Shown here: one piece after another, positions 40,964 to 50,171 of the stretch
Numbering within the stretch: position 1 is the stretch's first letter
Layout of the letters: each line of letters opens with the position of its first letter
Origin: Bin87 sp034420475
GTDB lineage: Bacteria > Chloroflexota > Dehalococcoidia > Lucifugimonadales > UBA3495
DNA: 64,000 bases
Direction: 5' to 3'
Assembly: GCA_034420475.1 (NCBI GenBank)
Contig: DAOULH010000042.1
Span: forward strand, 123,229-187,228
Translations under genes and position numbers: made by a program
The notes under the pieces: model-generated
Told to the model about the DNA's origin: nothing
The model's input: the letters and a program-made list of their open reading frames with translations, nothing else
Databases searched by the model: none

Positions 40964-42289
40964 ATGACCACAACACCCTCCATCGCTGAAAAACTGGCGG
41001 ATCTGATCAGTTCCAGCGCGGTAGCGAACGCGGAGGATCTGAGTAGATATGCCATCGGGCAATGGCTGCCCGTGGCCGCAGCAAAACCCTCCAGCGCAGA
41101 TGAGGTTGCCGAGGTGATGGCCTGGGCGCATCGTGCCGGCATATCGGTGTACCCATCGGGCGGGCGGACGCTCACGCAGTTGGGCAACGCGCCGGCTCGG
41201 CCGGGAATCGCGCTGGACCTGTCCGGGCTGAACCGCGTCGTCGACTTTCAGCCGGCGGACCTGACGGTCAGCGTTGAGGCCGGCGTGACCATCGCTCAGC
41301 TGGATGCAGCCCTGGCGCAGGACGGCAAGTTCGTGCCTATCTCCGCTCCGCTGGCCCACAGGGCCACGGTGGGGGGTACGCTCGCCACCGGGATCAGCGG
41401 GCCTTTGCGTTCAGCCTATGGCCTGCCACGGGATTGGCTCATCGGCATCAGTGTCGTGGGGGCGGACGGAACCCAGACCAAGGCGGGCGGCAAGGTAGTA
41501 AAAAACGTCACCGGCTACGACCTGAACCGCCTCTACACGGGATCACTGGGCACATTGGCGGTCATCACGGAAGCTACTTTCAAGCTGGCTCCGGCGCCGA
41601 CGGATTGGGCAGTGATCGTGGCAGCGTTCGATGGTGTAGATGCCGCCGCCGCCGCCGCGCAGAACTTGCAGGCCCAATACTACACTCCGCTGGGATTGCA
41701 TATCCTGACCGGCGAGGCGGCGCAGCGGATTGCGCCATCGCTGGATGGGACCGCGTTCGCGCTCGCGCTGCACGGAGGCCGGCCGGCCTCCATGAAACGG
41801 CGAGTCGAGGAAACCGTTGGGCTATGGTCTCCCGTTGCCGACACGGTACGGGTAGCCAGAGAAGACGAAACGGATGGGCTGATCCGCGCCCTCACCGACT
41901 TGCCGGTTGATTCCAATTCACCGCCCTCGATATGCGTCAGGATCAACGCGCAGCCTTCGTTGTTGCGGGAGGTGCTGGGTTTCGCCAACACCCCCATGGA
42001 TAACGGGCCGTCGGTGATGGCGGACGTTGGATTCGGGGGTGGTCGCCTGCTCTGGTGGGACGCAGCGTCTGCGGATGCTGAAGAGGTGGCTGCCGGGCTA
42101 CGTGCCATCCAATCAACGGCCGCGTCGCTGGGCGGAAGCGCGATCATCGAGCGATGCCCGGCCAACGTGAAAGCGCATATCGACGTCTGGGGGGAGCAAC
42201 CATCGGGTATGCAAATCATGCGACGGCTGAAACGGCAATTTGATCCCCGGAACATCCTGAACCCTGGCCGCTTCGTTGGAGGACTGTGA
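40964..42289 (+). CDS. glcE: Glycolate oxidase subunit GlcE
   Basis: The second FAD-binding subunit, 441 residues: VYPSGGRTLTQLGN, LAHRATVGGTLATGISGPLR, GGKVVKNVTGYDLNRLYTGS and the C-terminal FDPRNILNPGRF. It is longer than many GlcE proteins (about 350 residues), mainly in the middle. Its stop overlaps the start of glcF, so the pair is coupled. Confidence 0.92.
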   Translation: MTTTPSIAEKLADLISSSAVANAEDLSRYAIGQWLPVAAAKPSSADEVAEVMAWAHRAGISVYPSGGRTLTQLGNAPARPGIALDLSGLNRVVDFQPADLTVSVEAGVTIAQLDAALAQDGKFVPISAPLAHRATVGGTLATGISGPLRSAYGLPRDWLIGISVVGADGTQTKAGGKVVKNVTGYDLNRLYTGSLGTLAVITEATFKLAPAPTDWAVIVAAFDGVDAAAAAAQNLQAQYYTPLGLHILTGEAAQRIAPSLDGTAFALALHGGRPASMKRRVEETVGLWSPVADTVRVAREDETDGLIRALTDLPVDSNSPPSICVRINAQPSLLREVLGFANTPMDNGPSVMADVGFGGGRLLWWDAASADAEEVAAGLRAIQSTAASLGGSAIIERCPANVKAHIDVWGEQPSGMQIMRRLKRQFDPRNILNPGRFVGGL

Positions 42290-43689
42290 TGGTCAGCGCA
42301 CCCGACCGGCATCCGGATGCCGGCCAGCACCTGGGCGGTGGCATCGACGCCGGACACGGTTTTCCGTATGGATTACCCTTCGAGGGGTCGCTGAACGATG
42401 GCCCCGGTTTCTCCGGAGCAGATGCGCCGGCCGAGGCGGACCTTTACCGGTGCGTGCACTGTGGCCTGTGTCTGAGCGCGTGCCCTACTTACGTCGAAAC
42501 GCGGCTGGAAACGGAATCCCCGCGGGGGCGCATCGCCCTGATGAAGGCCGTCCACGAAGGCCGCGCTGGCATCAGCGAACGGCTGGTGTCGCACTGGGAG
42601 CTGTGCTTGCAGTGCCGGGCGTGTGAGGCGGTCTGTCCGTCGGGCGTGCCCTACGGCCGGCTCATGGAACACACCCGGGCGCAGGTCCAGGACAACGACC
42701 TGCAAAGCCTTGAATTGGGCCGGCTGTCGCGACTGTTCCTGCGGGCAGCGTTGCCGCACAACGGAAGGCTGCGCCTGGCCGGGCGCCTGATGCGTTTATA
42801 CCAACGGTCCGGAATGCAAGCGCTGGTCCGCAAGTCTCGGCTCCTCGGCCTGTTGCCGGGAGATCTCGCCGCAATGGAAGCGCAAATGCCGGTCATGGGT
42901 GAGCGGTTTTTTGGACCTCGCGGTGCGTTGTTCCCGGCGCAAGGCGAAAGGCGCATGACCGTGGGTTTGCTGTCCGGCTGTGTCATGCCGCTGATGCAGG
43001 GCGACGCGATGCGTGCGGCGGTCAGAGTCCTACAGCGGAACGGGTGCGATGTTGCGGTCCCGCCAGCCCAGGGGTGCTGTGGCGCGCTGAACCTGCACGC
43101 TGGCGACCTGGATATTGGCCGGCAACTGGCTAGACGGAATATCGACGCCTTCAAGCGGGCCGGCGTGGATGTGGTGGTAACGGCGTCGGCCGGGTGCGGT
43201 TCGTCGATGAAGGAGTACGGCGATCTTCTCCGCGATGATCCGGAATACGCGGACACGGCTCAGGATTTTGCGCACAACACCAGGGACATCACGGAGTTCC
43301 TGGCCGCATTGCCGCTGGAGTCACCACGTGGTCAACTGCCCTGGCGGGTCACCATGCAGGACCCGTGCCACCTGGCGCACGCCCAGCGAATTACCGAGGC
43401 GCCCCGTCAGGTTCTGAGAAGCATACCCGGGTTGGAGCTGGTGGAGATGTCGGAGTCGTCGCTGTGCTGTGGGTCAGCCGGCTTTTACTCGCTGATACAG
43501 CGGGATATGTCGAAGCGGTTGCAGCGGCGCAAGATCGGTAACGCAGCTGCGACGGGAGCGGAGGTCATCGCGTCCGCAAACCCGGGGTGCATCAGCCAGC
43601 TGGAGCAGGGCCTCGCGGACGCGGGCTCCGGGGCGCGGGTGATGCACGTGGTAGAGATACTGGATGCCGCATATCAGGTGAAGGAGTAG
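42289..43689 (+). CDS. glcF: Glycolate oxidase iron-sulfur subunit GlcF
   Basis: The electron-transfer subunit has two 4Fe-4S motifs, CVHCGLCLSACPTY and CLQCRACEAVCPSGVP, and two CCG domains (GCCGALN and LCCGSAGFYS) typical of GlcF and heterodisulfide-reductase-like proteins. It passes electrons from the flavin subunits toward the quinone pool. The ATG at 42289 overlaps the glcE stop as TGATG; a GTG one codon earlier is possible. Confidence 0.94.
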   Translation: MVSAPDRHPDAGQHLGGGIDAGHGFPYGLPFEGSLNDGPGFSGADAPAEADLYRCVHCGLCLSACPTYVETRLETESPRGRIALMKAVHEGRAGISERLVSHWELCLQCRACEAVCPSGVPYGRLMEHTRAQVQDNDLQSLELGRLSRLFLRAALPHNGRLRLAGRLMRLYQRSGMQALVRKSRLLGLLPGDLAAMEAQMPVMGERFFGPRGALFPAQGERRMTVGLLSGCVMPLMQGDAMRAAVRVLQRNGCDVAVPPAQGCCGALNLHAGDLDIGRQLARRNIDAFKRAGVDVVVTASAGCGSSMKEYGDLLRDDPEYADTAQDFAHNTRDITEFLAALPLESPRGQLPWRVTMQDPCHLAHAQRITEAPRQVLRSIPGLELVEMSESSLCCGSAGFYSLIQRDMSKRLQRRKIGNAAATGAEVIASANPGCISQLEQGLADAGSGARVMHVVEILDAAYQVKE

Positions 43690-43737
43690 GAGCGGTAAGA
43701 GGTTTGCTCACAGGAAAATGGCGGAAGCCCTGCTTAC

Positions 43738-44321
43738 TCAGGAGAGACGAAACTGCTCGCGCAAGTCAGGAATCACAACATTTCCCCAGCATCGACCGGT
43801 TAAAGCATGGGCTTGCGGCGGAAACGCGCCATGTACAACCTTGATTCCGCGGGTTTGCAGAAACTCGACGACAGGAATGAAATCGCGGTCTGACGATACC
43901 AAAACTGCTATTTCGTAGTTTCCCACCCAGGCAAGGCTAATCATATCGGTAACTATTCTGGTATCGACCCCTTTTCCTCGGTGCCACGCATATCCCCACC
44001 GCAGCTGGGGCATTCTTTAGTTTCGGCGTGGCAGGATCGGCAAGTTGGCCACCCTCGCTTACGCTGCCTTTCTACGATGGTGCCATATACGCCTGGGAAG
44101 CCACTGAGTTGGAACCGGCCTGAGTATCGGGATCGTAAGAACTGTACACGTTCATTCCCTGATACTGCGCCGACGCATTGGGGTCAACCACTCGCAGCAC
44201 TTCTTGAGCTAGGCAAAGTCCGAAAACCTGGTTCGACTCTCCGTAAGGAAAGCGCAAAATTCTGGTAATCAACGAACACGCGCACTCGTTGTTCACTGAA
44301 GGAAACCTGTGCCGCAACCAT
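43738..44321 (-). pseudogene. Frameshifted NYN/DUF88 (LabA-like) domain gene
   Basis: Four reading-frame pieces in order reconstruct one NYN-domain nuclease-like protein of about 195 residues. From the ATG at 44321, VRVFVDYQNFALSLRR opens the domain. A second frame gives QEVLRVVDPNASAQYQGMN. A third gives GVYGTIVERQRKRGWPTC with a zinc ribbon (CRSCHAETKECPSC). A fourth gives VDTRIVTDMISLAW, VLVSSDRDFIPVVEFL and the end. The last shift lies in an AAAAGGGG run near 43975. It is therefore degenerate, or a site of sequencing errors. It was probably an RNA-cleaving toxin-like or RNA-processing protein. Confidence 0.75.
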
Positions 44322-44496
44322 CGTAGTCTGCCCAAGTTATTAAAGATTTACAGGGACGCAAAACGCGCCCCTGGGGTAATTGTGATCGGGCACTGGATTT
44401 CCCTAGTCTTGGGCAGTGCCTCGATGGGTAATTGTGCTGGCAACAGCAGCAAAAGTGCTGGTTTTCGTCAATTCCGGTAGTCTGCGCAGACTGGTA

Positions 44497-45699
44497 TCAG
44501 CCCTGCCCGTTGTGCATTGCAAAACTCCGTTGGGCCGCCGCCACGCTGGCTCCGTAGGCCACCTCGTAATCCATGTCGCCGAGGATGACTTCGAGGGCGG
44601 ACAGGAGAGACAGCACGCTGGTTTCGCGGGCGCCGTTGCCCATCATGCCGACGCGCCAGACCCGGCCGCGGAATTCGCCCAGGCCGCCGCTGACCTCAAT
44701 GTCGAAATCATTCAGGAGACGCGCGCGCACGTCAGCCTCGTTGACTCCCTCGGGCGCGTTGACCACGGTGATGGGGTTGAGCTGGTAATCGGGGTCAGTG
44801 GCCAGTTCCAGGCCCATGGCGGTCAGGCCGGCGCGCAAACCGGCGGCAACTCTCGCGTGGCGATCATGCTGTTCGTCGAGGCCCTCCTCCATCATCATGC
44901 GAAGGGACTCGCGCATGGCATAGATCATGGTGATGGGGCTGGTGTGGTGGTACACCCGCTGGGTCTCATTCCAGTATTCGGCAACGCCCTGGAGGTTGAA
45001 GTAGAAACTCTCGACGGTGGTGTCGCGTTTGTTGATGACGTCCATGGCGCGCTCGCCGAAGCTGATGGGCGCCAAACCCGGAGGGGCGCCCAGGCACTTC
45101 TGGCTGGCGCTGTAGCAAACGTCGATATCCCAGTCATCGACCTGGACGTCGTGGCTGCCCAGGGAGGTCACGGCGTCGGCGACGACCAGAGCGCCATGAC
45201 GGTGAGCGAGGTCTATTGCATCCGTCAGGGGAGTGATCGCGCCCGTGGAAGTTTCCGCGTGGACCAGACCGACCATCTTGGTGCCGGGGTTTGCGTTAAG
45301 CGCGTCCTCCAGAGCGTTGAGGTCGGCCGGCTTGCCCCAAGGAGAATCGACCATAACCGTGTTCGCTCCGCAGCGCTGGGCGATGTCGGCGAGACGTACC
45401 CCGAAATAACCGTTCCGGCAGACGATGGCCGTGTCGCCCCGTTCGATGACGTTGACGCAGGCGGTTTCCATGGCCCCCGTTCCGGTGGCGGAGATGGGCA
45501 TGGTGACGGTGTTCCCGGTGTGAAACACCTGGCGCAGCATCTCGCATACCTCGTCCATGACCTGGAAGAACACCGGGTCCAGATGCCCGACCACCGGCTG
45601 GGTCATGGCACGCAGGACTCGGGGATGGACGGTGCATGGCCCGGCGCCCAGCAGGAGTCGGTTCGGCGCTTCGAATTCGTCTCGATATGATTCGGTCAC
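44497..45699 (-). CDS. Alanine/serine-glyoxylate aminotransferase, class V
   Basis: A 400-residue PLP enzyme of the AGXT/SgaA type. It starts with NRLLLGAGPCTVHPRVLRAM, then GTGAMETACVN, VHAETSTGAITPL, VADAVTSLGSHD, and the Schiff-base lysine in SASQKCLGAPPGLAP. It would convert glyoxylate to glycine with alanine or serine as donor. Its nearness to glcDEF links glycolate oxidation with glyoxylate transamination. The GTG at 45699 has GGAGGGGAG just upstream. The region 44322-44496 before its end holds nothing recognisable. Confidence 0.9.
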   Translation of the reverse strand: MTESYRDEFEAPNRLLLGAGPCTVHPRVLRAMTQPVVGHLDPVFFQVMDEVCEMLRQVFHTGNTVTMPISATGTGAMETACVNVIERGDTAIVCRNGYFGVRLADIAQRCGANTVMVDSPWGKPADLNALEDALNANPGTKMVGLVHAETSTGAITPLTDAIDLAHRHGALVVADAVTSLGSHDVQVDDWDIDVCYSASQKCLGAPPGLAPISFGERAMDVINKRDTTVESFYFNLQGVAEYWNETQRVYHHTSPITMIYAMRESLRMMMEEGLDEQHDRHARVAAGLRAGLTAMGLELATDPDYQLNPITVVNAPEGVNEADVRARLLNDFDIEVSGGLGEFRGRVWRVGMMGNGARETSVLSLLSALEVILGDMDYEVAYGASVAAAQRSFAMHNGQG

Positions 45700-45746
45700 G
45701 ATGGTCTCCCCTCCGGATAAACAGGCCGGCATGGCACGGATTGTAA

Positions 45747-46544
45747 TTAGACGACTGCCGAAGCGCCGCCGTCGATGTTGATCGCAACGCCCGTGAGGTA
45801 ACTGGCACGGTCGGAGGCGAGGAACGCAATCACATCGCCGGCCTCGGAGCCCTCGCCGACGCGACCCAACGGCACCCCGCGTCCTGTGGCCAACTGGGCA
45901 TAGAAGTCGTCCATGTCCAGGTCCGGCTCGTTCACGATGCGGGCATCGTAACGGCGCTGGTGCTGGCCGCTCTTGATAAGGCCGATGCAAACGGTGTTGA
46001 CAAGGATGTTGTCGCTGGCCAGGTCCTTGGACAGGCCCTTGGTGATGGCGATGCCGGCCGCGCGGGAGATTGACGTGGGCATGGAATTCGCGCCCGGGGT
46101 CCGGCCGCCCAGGTTGGTCACGTTGATGATGCGCCCGCCGCCGACCTTGCGCATCTCGGGGATGGACGAACGGATGAGGCGAACCGCGCCCCATACCTTC
46201 AACTCGAAGTCCAGTTCCCAGTCGTCGTCGCTGACGTCCTCGAAGCCCTTGGCCATGGAAGTGCCGGCGTTGTTGACCAGGATGTCCAAGCGGCCGTACC
46301 GCTCGATGGCAGTATTGACGACGCGGGCAGCAGTCTCTTTGTCGGTGACATCGGCGGAAAGGGGCAGCACCTCACCCTCGGTGGCAGTGCGAATCTCATC
46401 GGCTGCCGCGTCCAGAACCTCCTGCCGGCGGGCCACGATGATCACGTTGGCTCCTTCGCCGGCCATGCGCTCCGCCGCTGCTTTCCCGATGCCCTCACTG
46501 CCGCCGGTGACAATGGCTACCTTGCCGTCCAGTCCCATCTCCAT
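45747..46544 (-). CDS. Short-chain dehydrogenase/reductase family protein with altered catalytic site
   Basis: A 265-residue Rossmann-fold protein: the cofactor motif VTGGSEGIG, NNAG at 91-94 and the C-terminal YLTGVAINIDGGASA. The classical S-Y-x3-K catalytic set is not there: the region reads INVTNLGGRTPGANSMPTSI followed by SRAAG, so Tyr is Thr157 and Lys is Arg161. NAD(P) binding is likely, but normal SDR chemistry is doubtful. AAGGAGG precedes the ATG at 46544. It lies 47 nt before the aminotransferase on the same strand. Confidence 0.85.
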   Translation of the reverse strand: MEMGLDGKVAIVTGGSEGIGKAAAERMAGEGANVIIVARRQEVLDAAADEIRTATEGEVLPLSADVTDKETAARVVNTAIERYGRLDILVNNAGTSMAKGFEDVSDDDWELDFELKVWGAVRLIRSSIPEMRKVGGGRIINVTNLGGRTPGANSMPTSISRAAGIAITKGLSKDLASDNILVNTVCIGLIKSGQHQRRYDARIVNEPDLDMDDFYAQLATGRGVPLGRVGEGSEAGDVIAFLASDRASYLTGVAINIDGGASAVV

Positions 46545-46644
46545 GGCTCGCCTCCTTAGCGTTTTCGGCCCGAACAACGCGAATAGTTCGGGCGGCAAAT
46601 TATGTCTACGGGCAACGGGGATTATAGCATAGGGGGCGGATCAT

Positions 46645-47442
46645 TCAGCCGCCCGGAGCCCCGGTCAGGCCCCATGAAGCGTCATCGTCGCAGGTGGCAA
46701 GCATCTTTTCCAGGGCGTCGACTTCAGCAGAGGTTACGGTCAAGTCCCAAACCGTCTTGACGGAGATCCAATCGGCGGCGTAGCGGCACCAACCGGCGCT
46801 CTCTTCGGGGCGCCATTCATCGGGCGGCTGCTTGCCCTTGGAGCGGTTGATCGGCGCGCTGGTGGCCTGGAGGCTCGCCGGGTGGGTCAGGTCATTGGCG
46901 TAGGCACGTTTGCGCTGGGAGTTCCAGCGCCAGCCACCGGATTCATGGGCGTGGCCCAGAGGAACGTGGTGGTCGATATCGACGTCGGAAGCATCGGTGA
47001 AAACCTCGCCGGTCCAGGGGCCCACCCATTCGCCGGATATGACACGGCACTGATCGCCATCATCCGAAGGAGCGAAAGAGACCGGAGCCACGCTTTCGGC
47101 GATGAGCACCTCGGCGCGGGTATTCTGGCAGTCCCGATCGGCATCAATCCAATCGCCCCAGTCGCGGCGATTGTAGTCCACGCCGCTGCCGCGGGCGGCC
47201 ACGCGAAGGCCGCGAAGGGAGACGAGCAGCGATTGAACTTCCGGGGATTCCGCAGATGGGTCGATTGCAGCCGGTGGTTGCGGGCTCGGCTCCGACGACT
47301 CCGTGTCGCTCACGACGTCGCCGGCCAACTGCCGCGCGGCGCCGATAGTATCGGCCACCTCTGGTGCGCAAGCAGTGACCAAGAGGGCGGCCACCGCCGC
47401 AGCCAACAGGACGGCGATTGCAGGTGCCCGCAAAGGCGTCAC
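46645..47442 (-). CDS. Exported lipoprotein with HNH/DUF1524-type nuclease domain
   Basis: A 265-residue protein: a hydrophobic signal with lipobox LVTAC (Cys25), a low-complexity linker, and an HNH-like domain with DIDHHVPLGHAHESGG, NDLTHPASLQATSAPINRSK and KGKQPPDEW. These match the DUF1524/GmrSD C-terminal type of secreted nucleases, which degrade DNA outside the membrane. The GTG at 47442 is used, but its GGGGA motif is very close and a TTG 9 nt later is equally possible. It lies 13 nt after trpB. Confidence 0.85.
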   Translation of the reverse strand: MTPLRAPAIAVLLAAAVAALLVTACAPEVADTIGAARQLAGDVVSDTESSEPSPQPPAAIDPSAESPEVQSLLVSLRGLRVAARGSGVDYNRRDWGDWIDADRDCQNTRAEVLIAESVAPVSFAPSDDGDQCRVISGEWVGPWTGEVFTDASDVDIDHHVPLGHAHESGGWRWNSQRKRAYANDLTHPASLQATSAPINRSKGKQPPDEWRPEESAGWCRYAADWISVKTVWDLTVTSAEVDALEKMLATCDDDASWGLTGAPGG

Positions 47443-47455
47443 TCCCCGGTATCCG

Positions 47456-48664
47456 TCAGGAACCGATGCCCTCGCGCTCCGCTATGGAGGGCACGTCCTT
47501 GTCGCCGCGGCCGCTGAGGCAGACCACGATGACGTCATCAGCCGGCATGTCTGCGGCCATGCGACTGACGTGATAGATGGCGTGAGCGGATTCCAGGGCG
47601 GGAATGATTCCCTCGGTGCGGCAGAGGAGGCGGAAGCCTTCCAGGGCCTCATCGTCAGTTACGGCCAGGTACTCGCCGCGGCCGGTGGCCTTGAGCCAGC
47701 TGTGCTCCGGGCCGACGCCGGGGTAGTCGAGGCCGGCGGAGATGCTGTGCGCCTCCTGGATCTGCCCGTGTTCGTCCTGCAGCAGGTAGGACAGCGAACC
47801 GTGGAGCACGCCGGGACGTCCTGCGGACAGAGTCGCCGAATGCCGGCCGGTGTCCACGCCCTCTCCGGCGGCTTCCACACCGACCAGTCGCACGTCCTCA
47901 TCGCCGATGAACTCGTAGAAGGTGCCGATGGCGTTGCTGCCGCCGCCCACACAGGCGACCACGGCGGTAGGCAGACGGCCTTCGGCATCGAGGATCTGCT
48001 GACGGGCTTCACGTCCGATGACAGACTGGAAATCGCGCACCAGCATGGGATACGGGTGCGGACCGACCACGCTGCCGATGAGGTAATGCGTGGTCTCCAC
48101 GTTGGTCACCCAGTCACGGATGGACTCGTTGATGGCGTCCTTGAGGGTCCGGGTGCCGGATTCGACGGCGATTACCTCGGCCCCGAGGAGGCGCATTCGA
48201 TAGACATTCAGGGCCTGGCGCACCGTGTCCTCGGCGCCCATGTAAACAATGCACTGGAGCCCGAGCATGGCGCAGACGGTGGCCGTGGCTACGCCGTGCT
48301 GACCGGCGCCGGTTTCCGCGATGATGCGCTGCTTGCCCATGCGCTGGGCCAACAGACACTGCCCGAGGGCGTTGTTGATCTTGTGGGCGCCGGTGTGGGC
48401 CAGGTCCTCGCGCTTGAGGTAGATGCGGGCTCCGCCACAATGCCGGCTCAGGTTTTCGGCGTAGTACAGAGCGGTGGGGCGGCCGGCGTAGTTGGTCATC
48501 AGATGGCTGAGCTGTTCAGAGAACCCGGCGTCGTCCTGGACGGCCCGGTAGGAATCCTCGAGCTCCGTGAGGGCGGCCATAACCGTTTCGGGGACGAACT
48601 TGCCGCCGAAATCGCCGAACCGGCCGCGCTCGTCCGGAAGGTTGGTCTGGGTGGTAACTACCAT
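47456..48664 (-). CDS. trpB: Tryptophan synthase beta subunit
   Basis: The 402-residue PLP enzyme condenses indole and serine. It has GRFGDFGGKFVPE at the start, the PLP lysine Lys95 in REDLAHTGAHKINNALGQ, and the phosphate loop CVGGGSNAIG. This is the typical TrpB1 form that pairs with TrpA, but trpA is not found downstream or elsewhere in the window. Confidence 0.96.
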   Translation of the reverse strand: MVVTTQTNLPDERGRFGDFGGKFVPETVMAALTELEDSYRAVQDDAGFSEQLSHLMTNYAGRPTALYYAENLSRHCGGARIYLKREDLAHTGAHKINNALGQCLLAQRMGKQRIIAETGAGQHGVATATVCAMLGLQCIVYMGAEDTVRQALNVYRMRLLGAEVIAVESGTRTLKDAINESIRDWVTNVETTHYLIGSVVGPHPYPMLVRDFQSVIGREARQQILDAEGRLPTAVVACVGGGSNAIGTFYEFIGDEDVRLVGVEAAGEGVDTGRHSATLSAGRPGVLHGSLSYLLQDEHGQIQEAHSISAGLDYPGVGPEHSWLKATGRGEYLAVTDDEALEGFRLLCRTEGIIPALESAHAIYHVSRMAADMPADDVIVVCLSGRGDKDVPSIAEREGIGS

Positions 48665-48685
48665 TGATTTACAGCCTCCGGTGGT

Positions 48686-49351
48686 TCAGGCGGGGCGCCG
48701 GGCGTTGGCAACAAACTGCTTGATCTTGTCGGGGTCTTTGACGCCGTCCGTTTCCACGCCGCTGGAAACGTCGACGCCCCAGGGACGGACAACCGCCACA
48801 GCCTCGGCGACGTTGGCCGGGGTCAACCCTCCGGCCAGGAGGAAACGACGTCCGCTGGCGGCCAGTTGCGCGGCGATGCTCCAGTCGAAGGACTGGCCGG
48901 TTCCGCCGTGCAACCCGACAACCTGGCTGTCCAGGGTGACCGTGCAGCCGGCGGCGGCGAAAGCGTCGATCCGATTGGCAACGTCGGCTATAGCGTCGGG
49001 ACTGTCATCGTTGGCCACGTGAAGGACCTTGATCACACCGGCGCGCTCGAGCACGGCACGGCAGTAGTCCAGCGACTCCTCCCCGCACAGTTGGACATAG
49101 TCCAGGCCGGCCGTGGCGATGGTATCCAGCACTTCGTCCAAAGGCTGGTCGCCGAATAGGCCGACGGACTTGGGGCCTTCGAGACCCCCGGCCCTCAACC
49201 CATCGGTGATGACCCGCGCGGCTTCAGGTTCAACACGCCGGCGGCGGCCTGGCACGAACACCATACCTACGTAGTCGGCGGCGGCCCGGGCGGCGACCAG
49301 CGCGTCGTCGAGGCTGCGCACCCCGCAAATCTTTACGGTTGTGGATTCCAA
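48686..49351 (-). CDS. trpF: Phosphoribosylanthranilate isomerase
   Basis: A 221-residue TIM barrel: VKICGVRSLDDALVAA, GLDYVQLCGEES, FDWSIAAQLAASGRRFLLAG in parts and WGVDVSSGVETDGVKDPDKI. It isomerises phosphoribosylanthranilate in tryptophan synthesis. The start is TTG at 49351, since earlier in-frame codons lie inside trpC and the family starts here. Third gene of trpDCFB. Confidence 0.94.
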   Translation of the reverse strand: MESTTVKICGVRSLDDALVAARAAADYVGMVFVPGRRRRVEPEAARVITDGLRAGGLEGPKSVGLFGDQPLDEVLDTIATAGLDYVQLCGEESLDYCRAVLERAGVIKVLHVANDDSPDAIADVANRIDAFAAAGCTVTLDSQVVGLHGGTGQSFDWSIAAQLAASGRRFLLAGGLTPANVAEAVAVVRPWGVDVSSGVETDGVKDPDKIKQFVANARRPA

Positions 49352-49361
49352 GATCCGCGAC

Positions 49362-50159
49362 CTAGACCGGAACGGGCGCGCCGGTGAGGGACCGCACCTT
49401 GGCGGCGGTGTCGGCGGCAGTGACCAGGGCCTCACCTACCAGCACGGCGTTGATTCCAAAGGGCTCCAGCCGGGCCAGGTCTTCGGGCGTGCTGATGCCG
49501 CTCTCGCTGACGATGACTTTATCGGATGGAATCAACGGCGCGAGCGATTCCGTGGTAGCCAGGTCGGTGACGAAGGTGTGCAGGTCGCGGTTGTTGATGC
49601 CGATGACCTCGGCGCCAGCCGCGACGGCCGTGGCGATCTCGTCAGCGTCGTGGGTTTCCACCAGCGGCGTCATCCCCAATTCGGCGCCGAGGCTGATCAA
49701 CTCAGCAAGCTGCGACGACGAAAGGATGTCGACAATCAGCAGGTAGGTGTCGGCGCCGATGGCCCGGGCCTCGTACACCTGGTAGGGGTCGAACAGGAAG
49801 TCCTTGCGCAGCACCGGCACGGATCCCGACGCGCCGCTCTCCTTGACCGCGGTCAGGTGCGCCGGCTCGCCGAGGAAATGGCTGTCGGTGATAACGGAGA
49901 TTGCGGCCGCGCCGTTGCCGGAGTAAGCAGCCGCGAGTTCCGTGGGCTGGAAATCCTCGCGGAGCAGGCCCTTGGACGGCGACGCCTTCTTCACCTCGGC
50001 GATCAGGCTGATGTGTTCACCACGTAGAGCGGCGGGAAAGTCCAGCGTGGGAGGACGCGCGGCGATGGCGTCGTGCAACTGCAATAGCGGAACTGCTGCC
50101 TGGGAAACGGCGAGTTCCTCGCGTTTCTTGGCGACGATCCGGTCCAGGATGCTGGGCAT
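49362..50159 (-). CDS. trpC: Indole-3-glycerol-phosphate synthase
   Basis: A 265-residue TIM barrel: LIAEVKKASPSKGLLR, SVITDSHFLGEPAHL, VLRKDFLFDPYQVYEAR, IGINNRDLHTF and VSESGISTPEDL. It closes the indole ring. It lies 12 nt after trpD and 10 nt before trpF. Confidence 0.96.
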   Translation of the reverse strand: MPSILDRIVAKKREELAVSQAAVPLLQLHDAIAARPPTLDFPAALRGEHISLIAEVKKASPSKGLLREDFQPTELAAAYSGNGAAAISVITDSHFLGEPAHLTAVKESGASGSVPVLRKDFLFDPYQVYEARAIGADTYLLIVDILSSSQLAELISLGAELGMTPLVETHDADEIATAVAAGAEVIGINNRDLHTFVTDLATTESLAPLIPSDKVIVSESGISTPEDLARLEPFGINAVLVGEALVTAADTAAKVRSLTGAPVPV

Positions 50160-50171
50160 GTGCCGCCTCCT

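Noticed and set aside
44289..44480. Small plus-strand frame across the end of the NYN pseudogene
   Set aside because: It has no ribosome binding site or motif and overlaps the pseudogene on the other strand.
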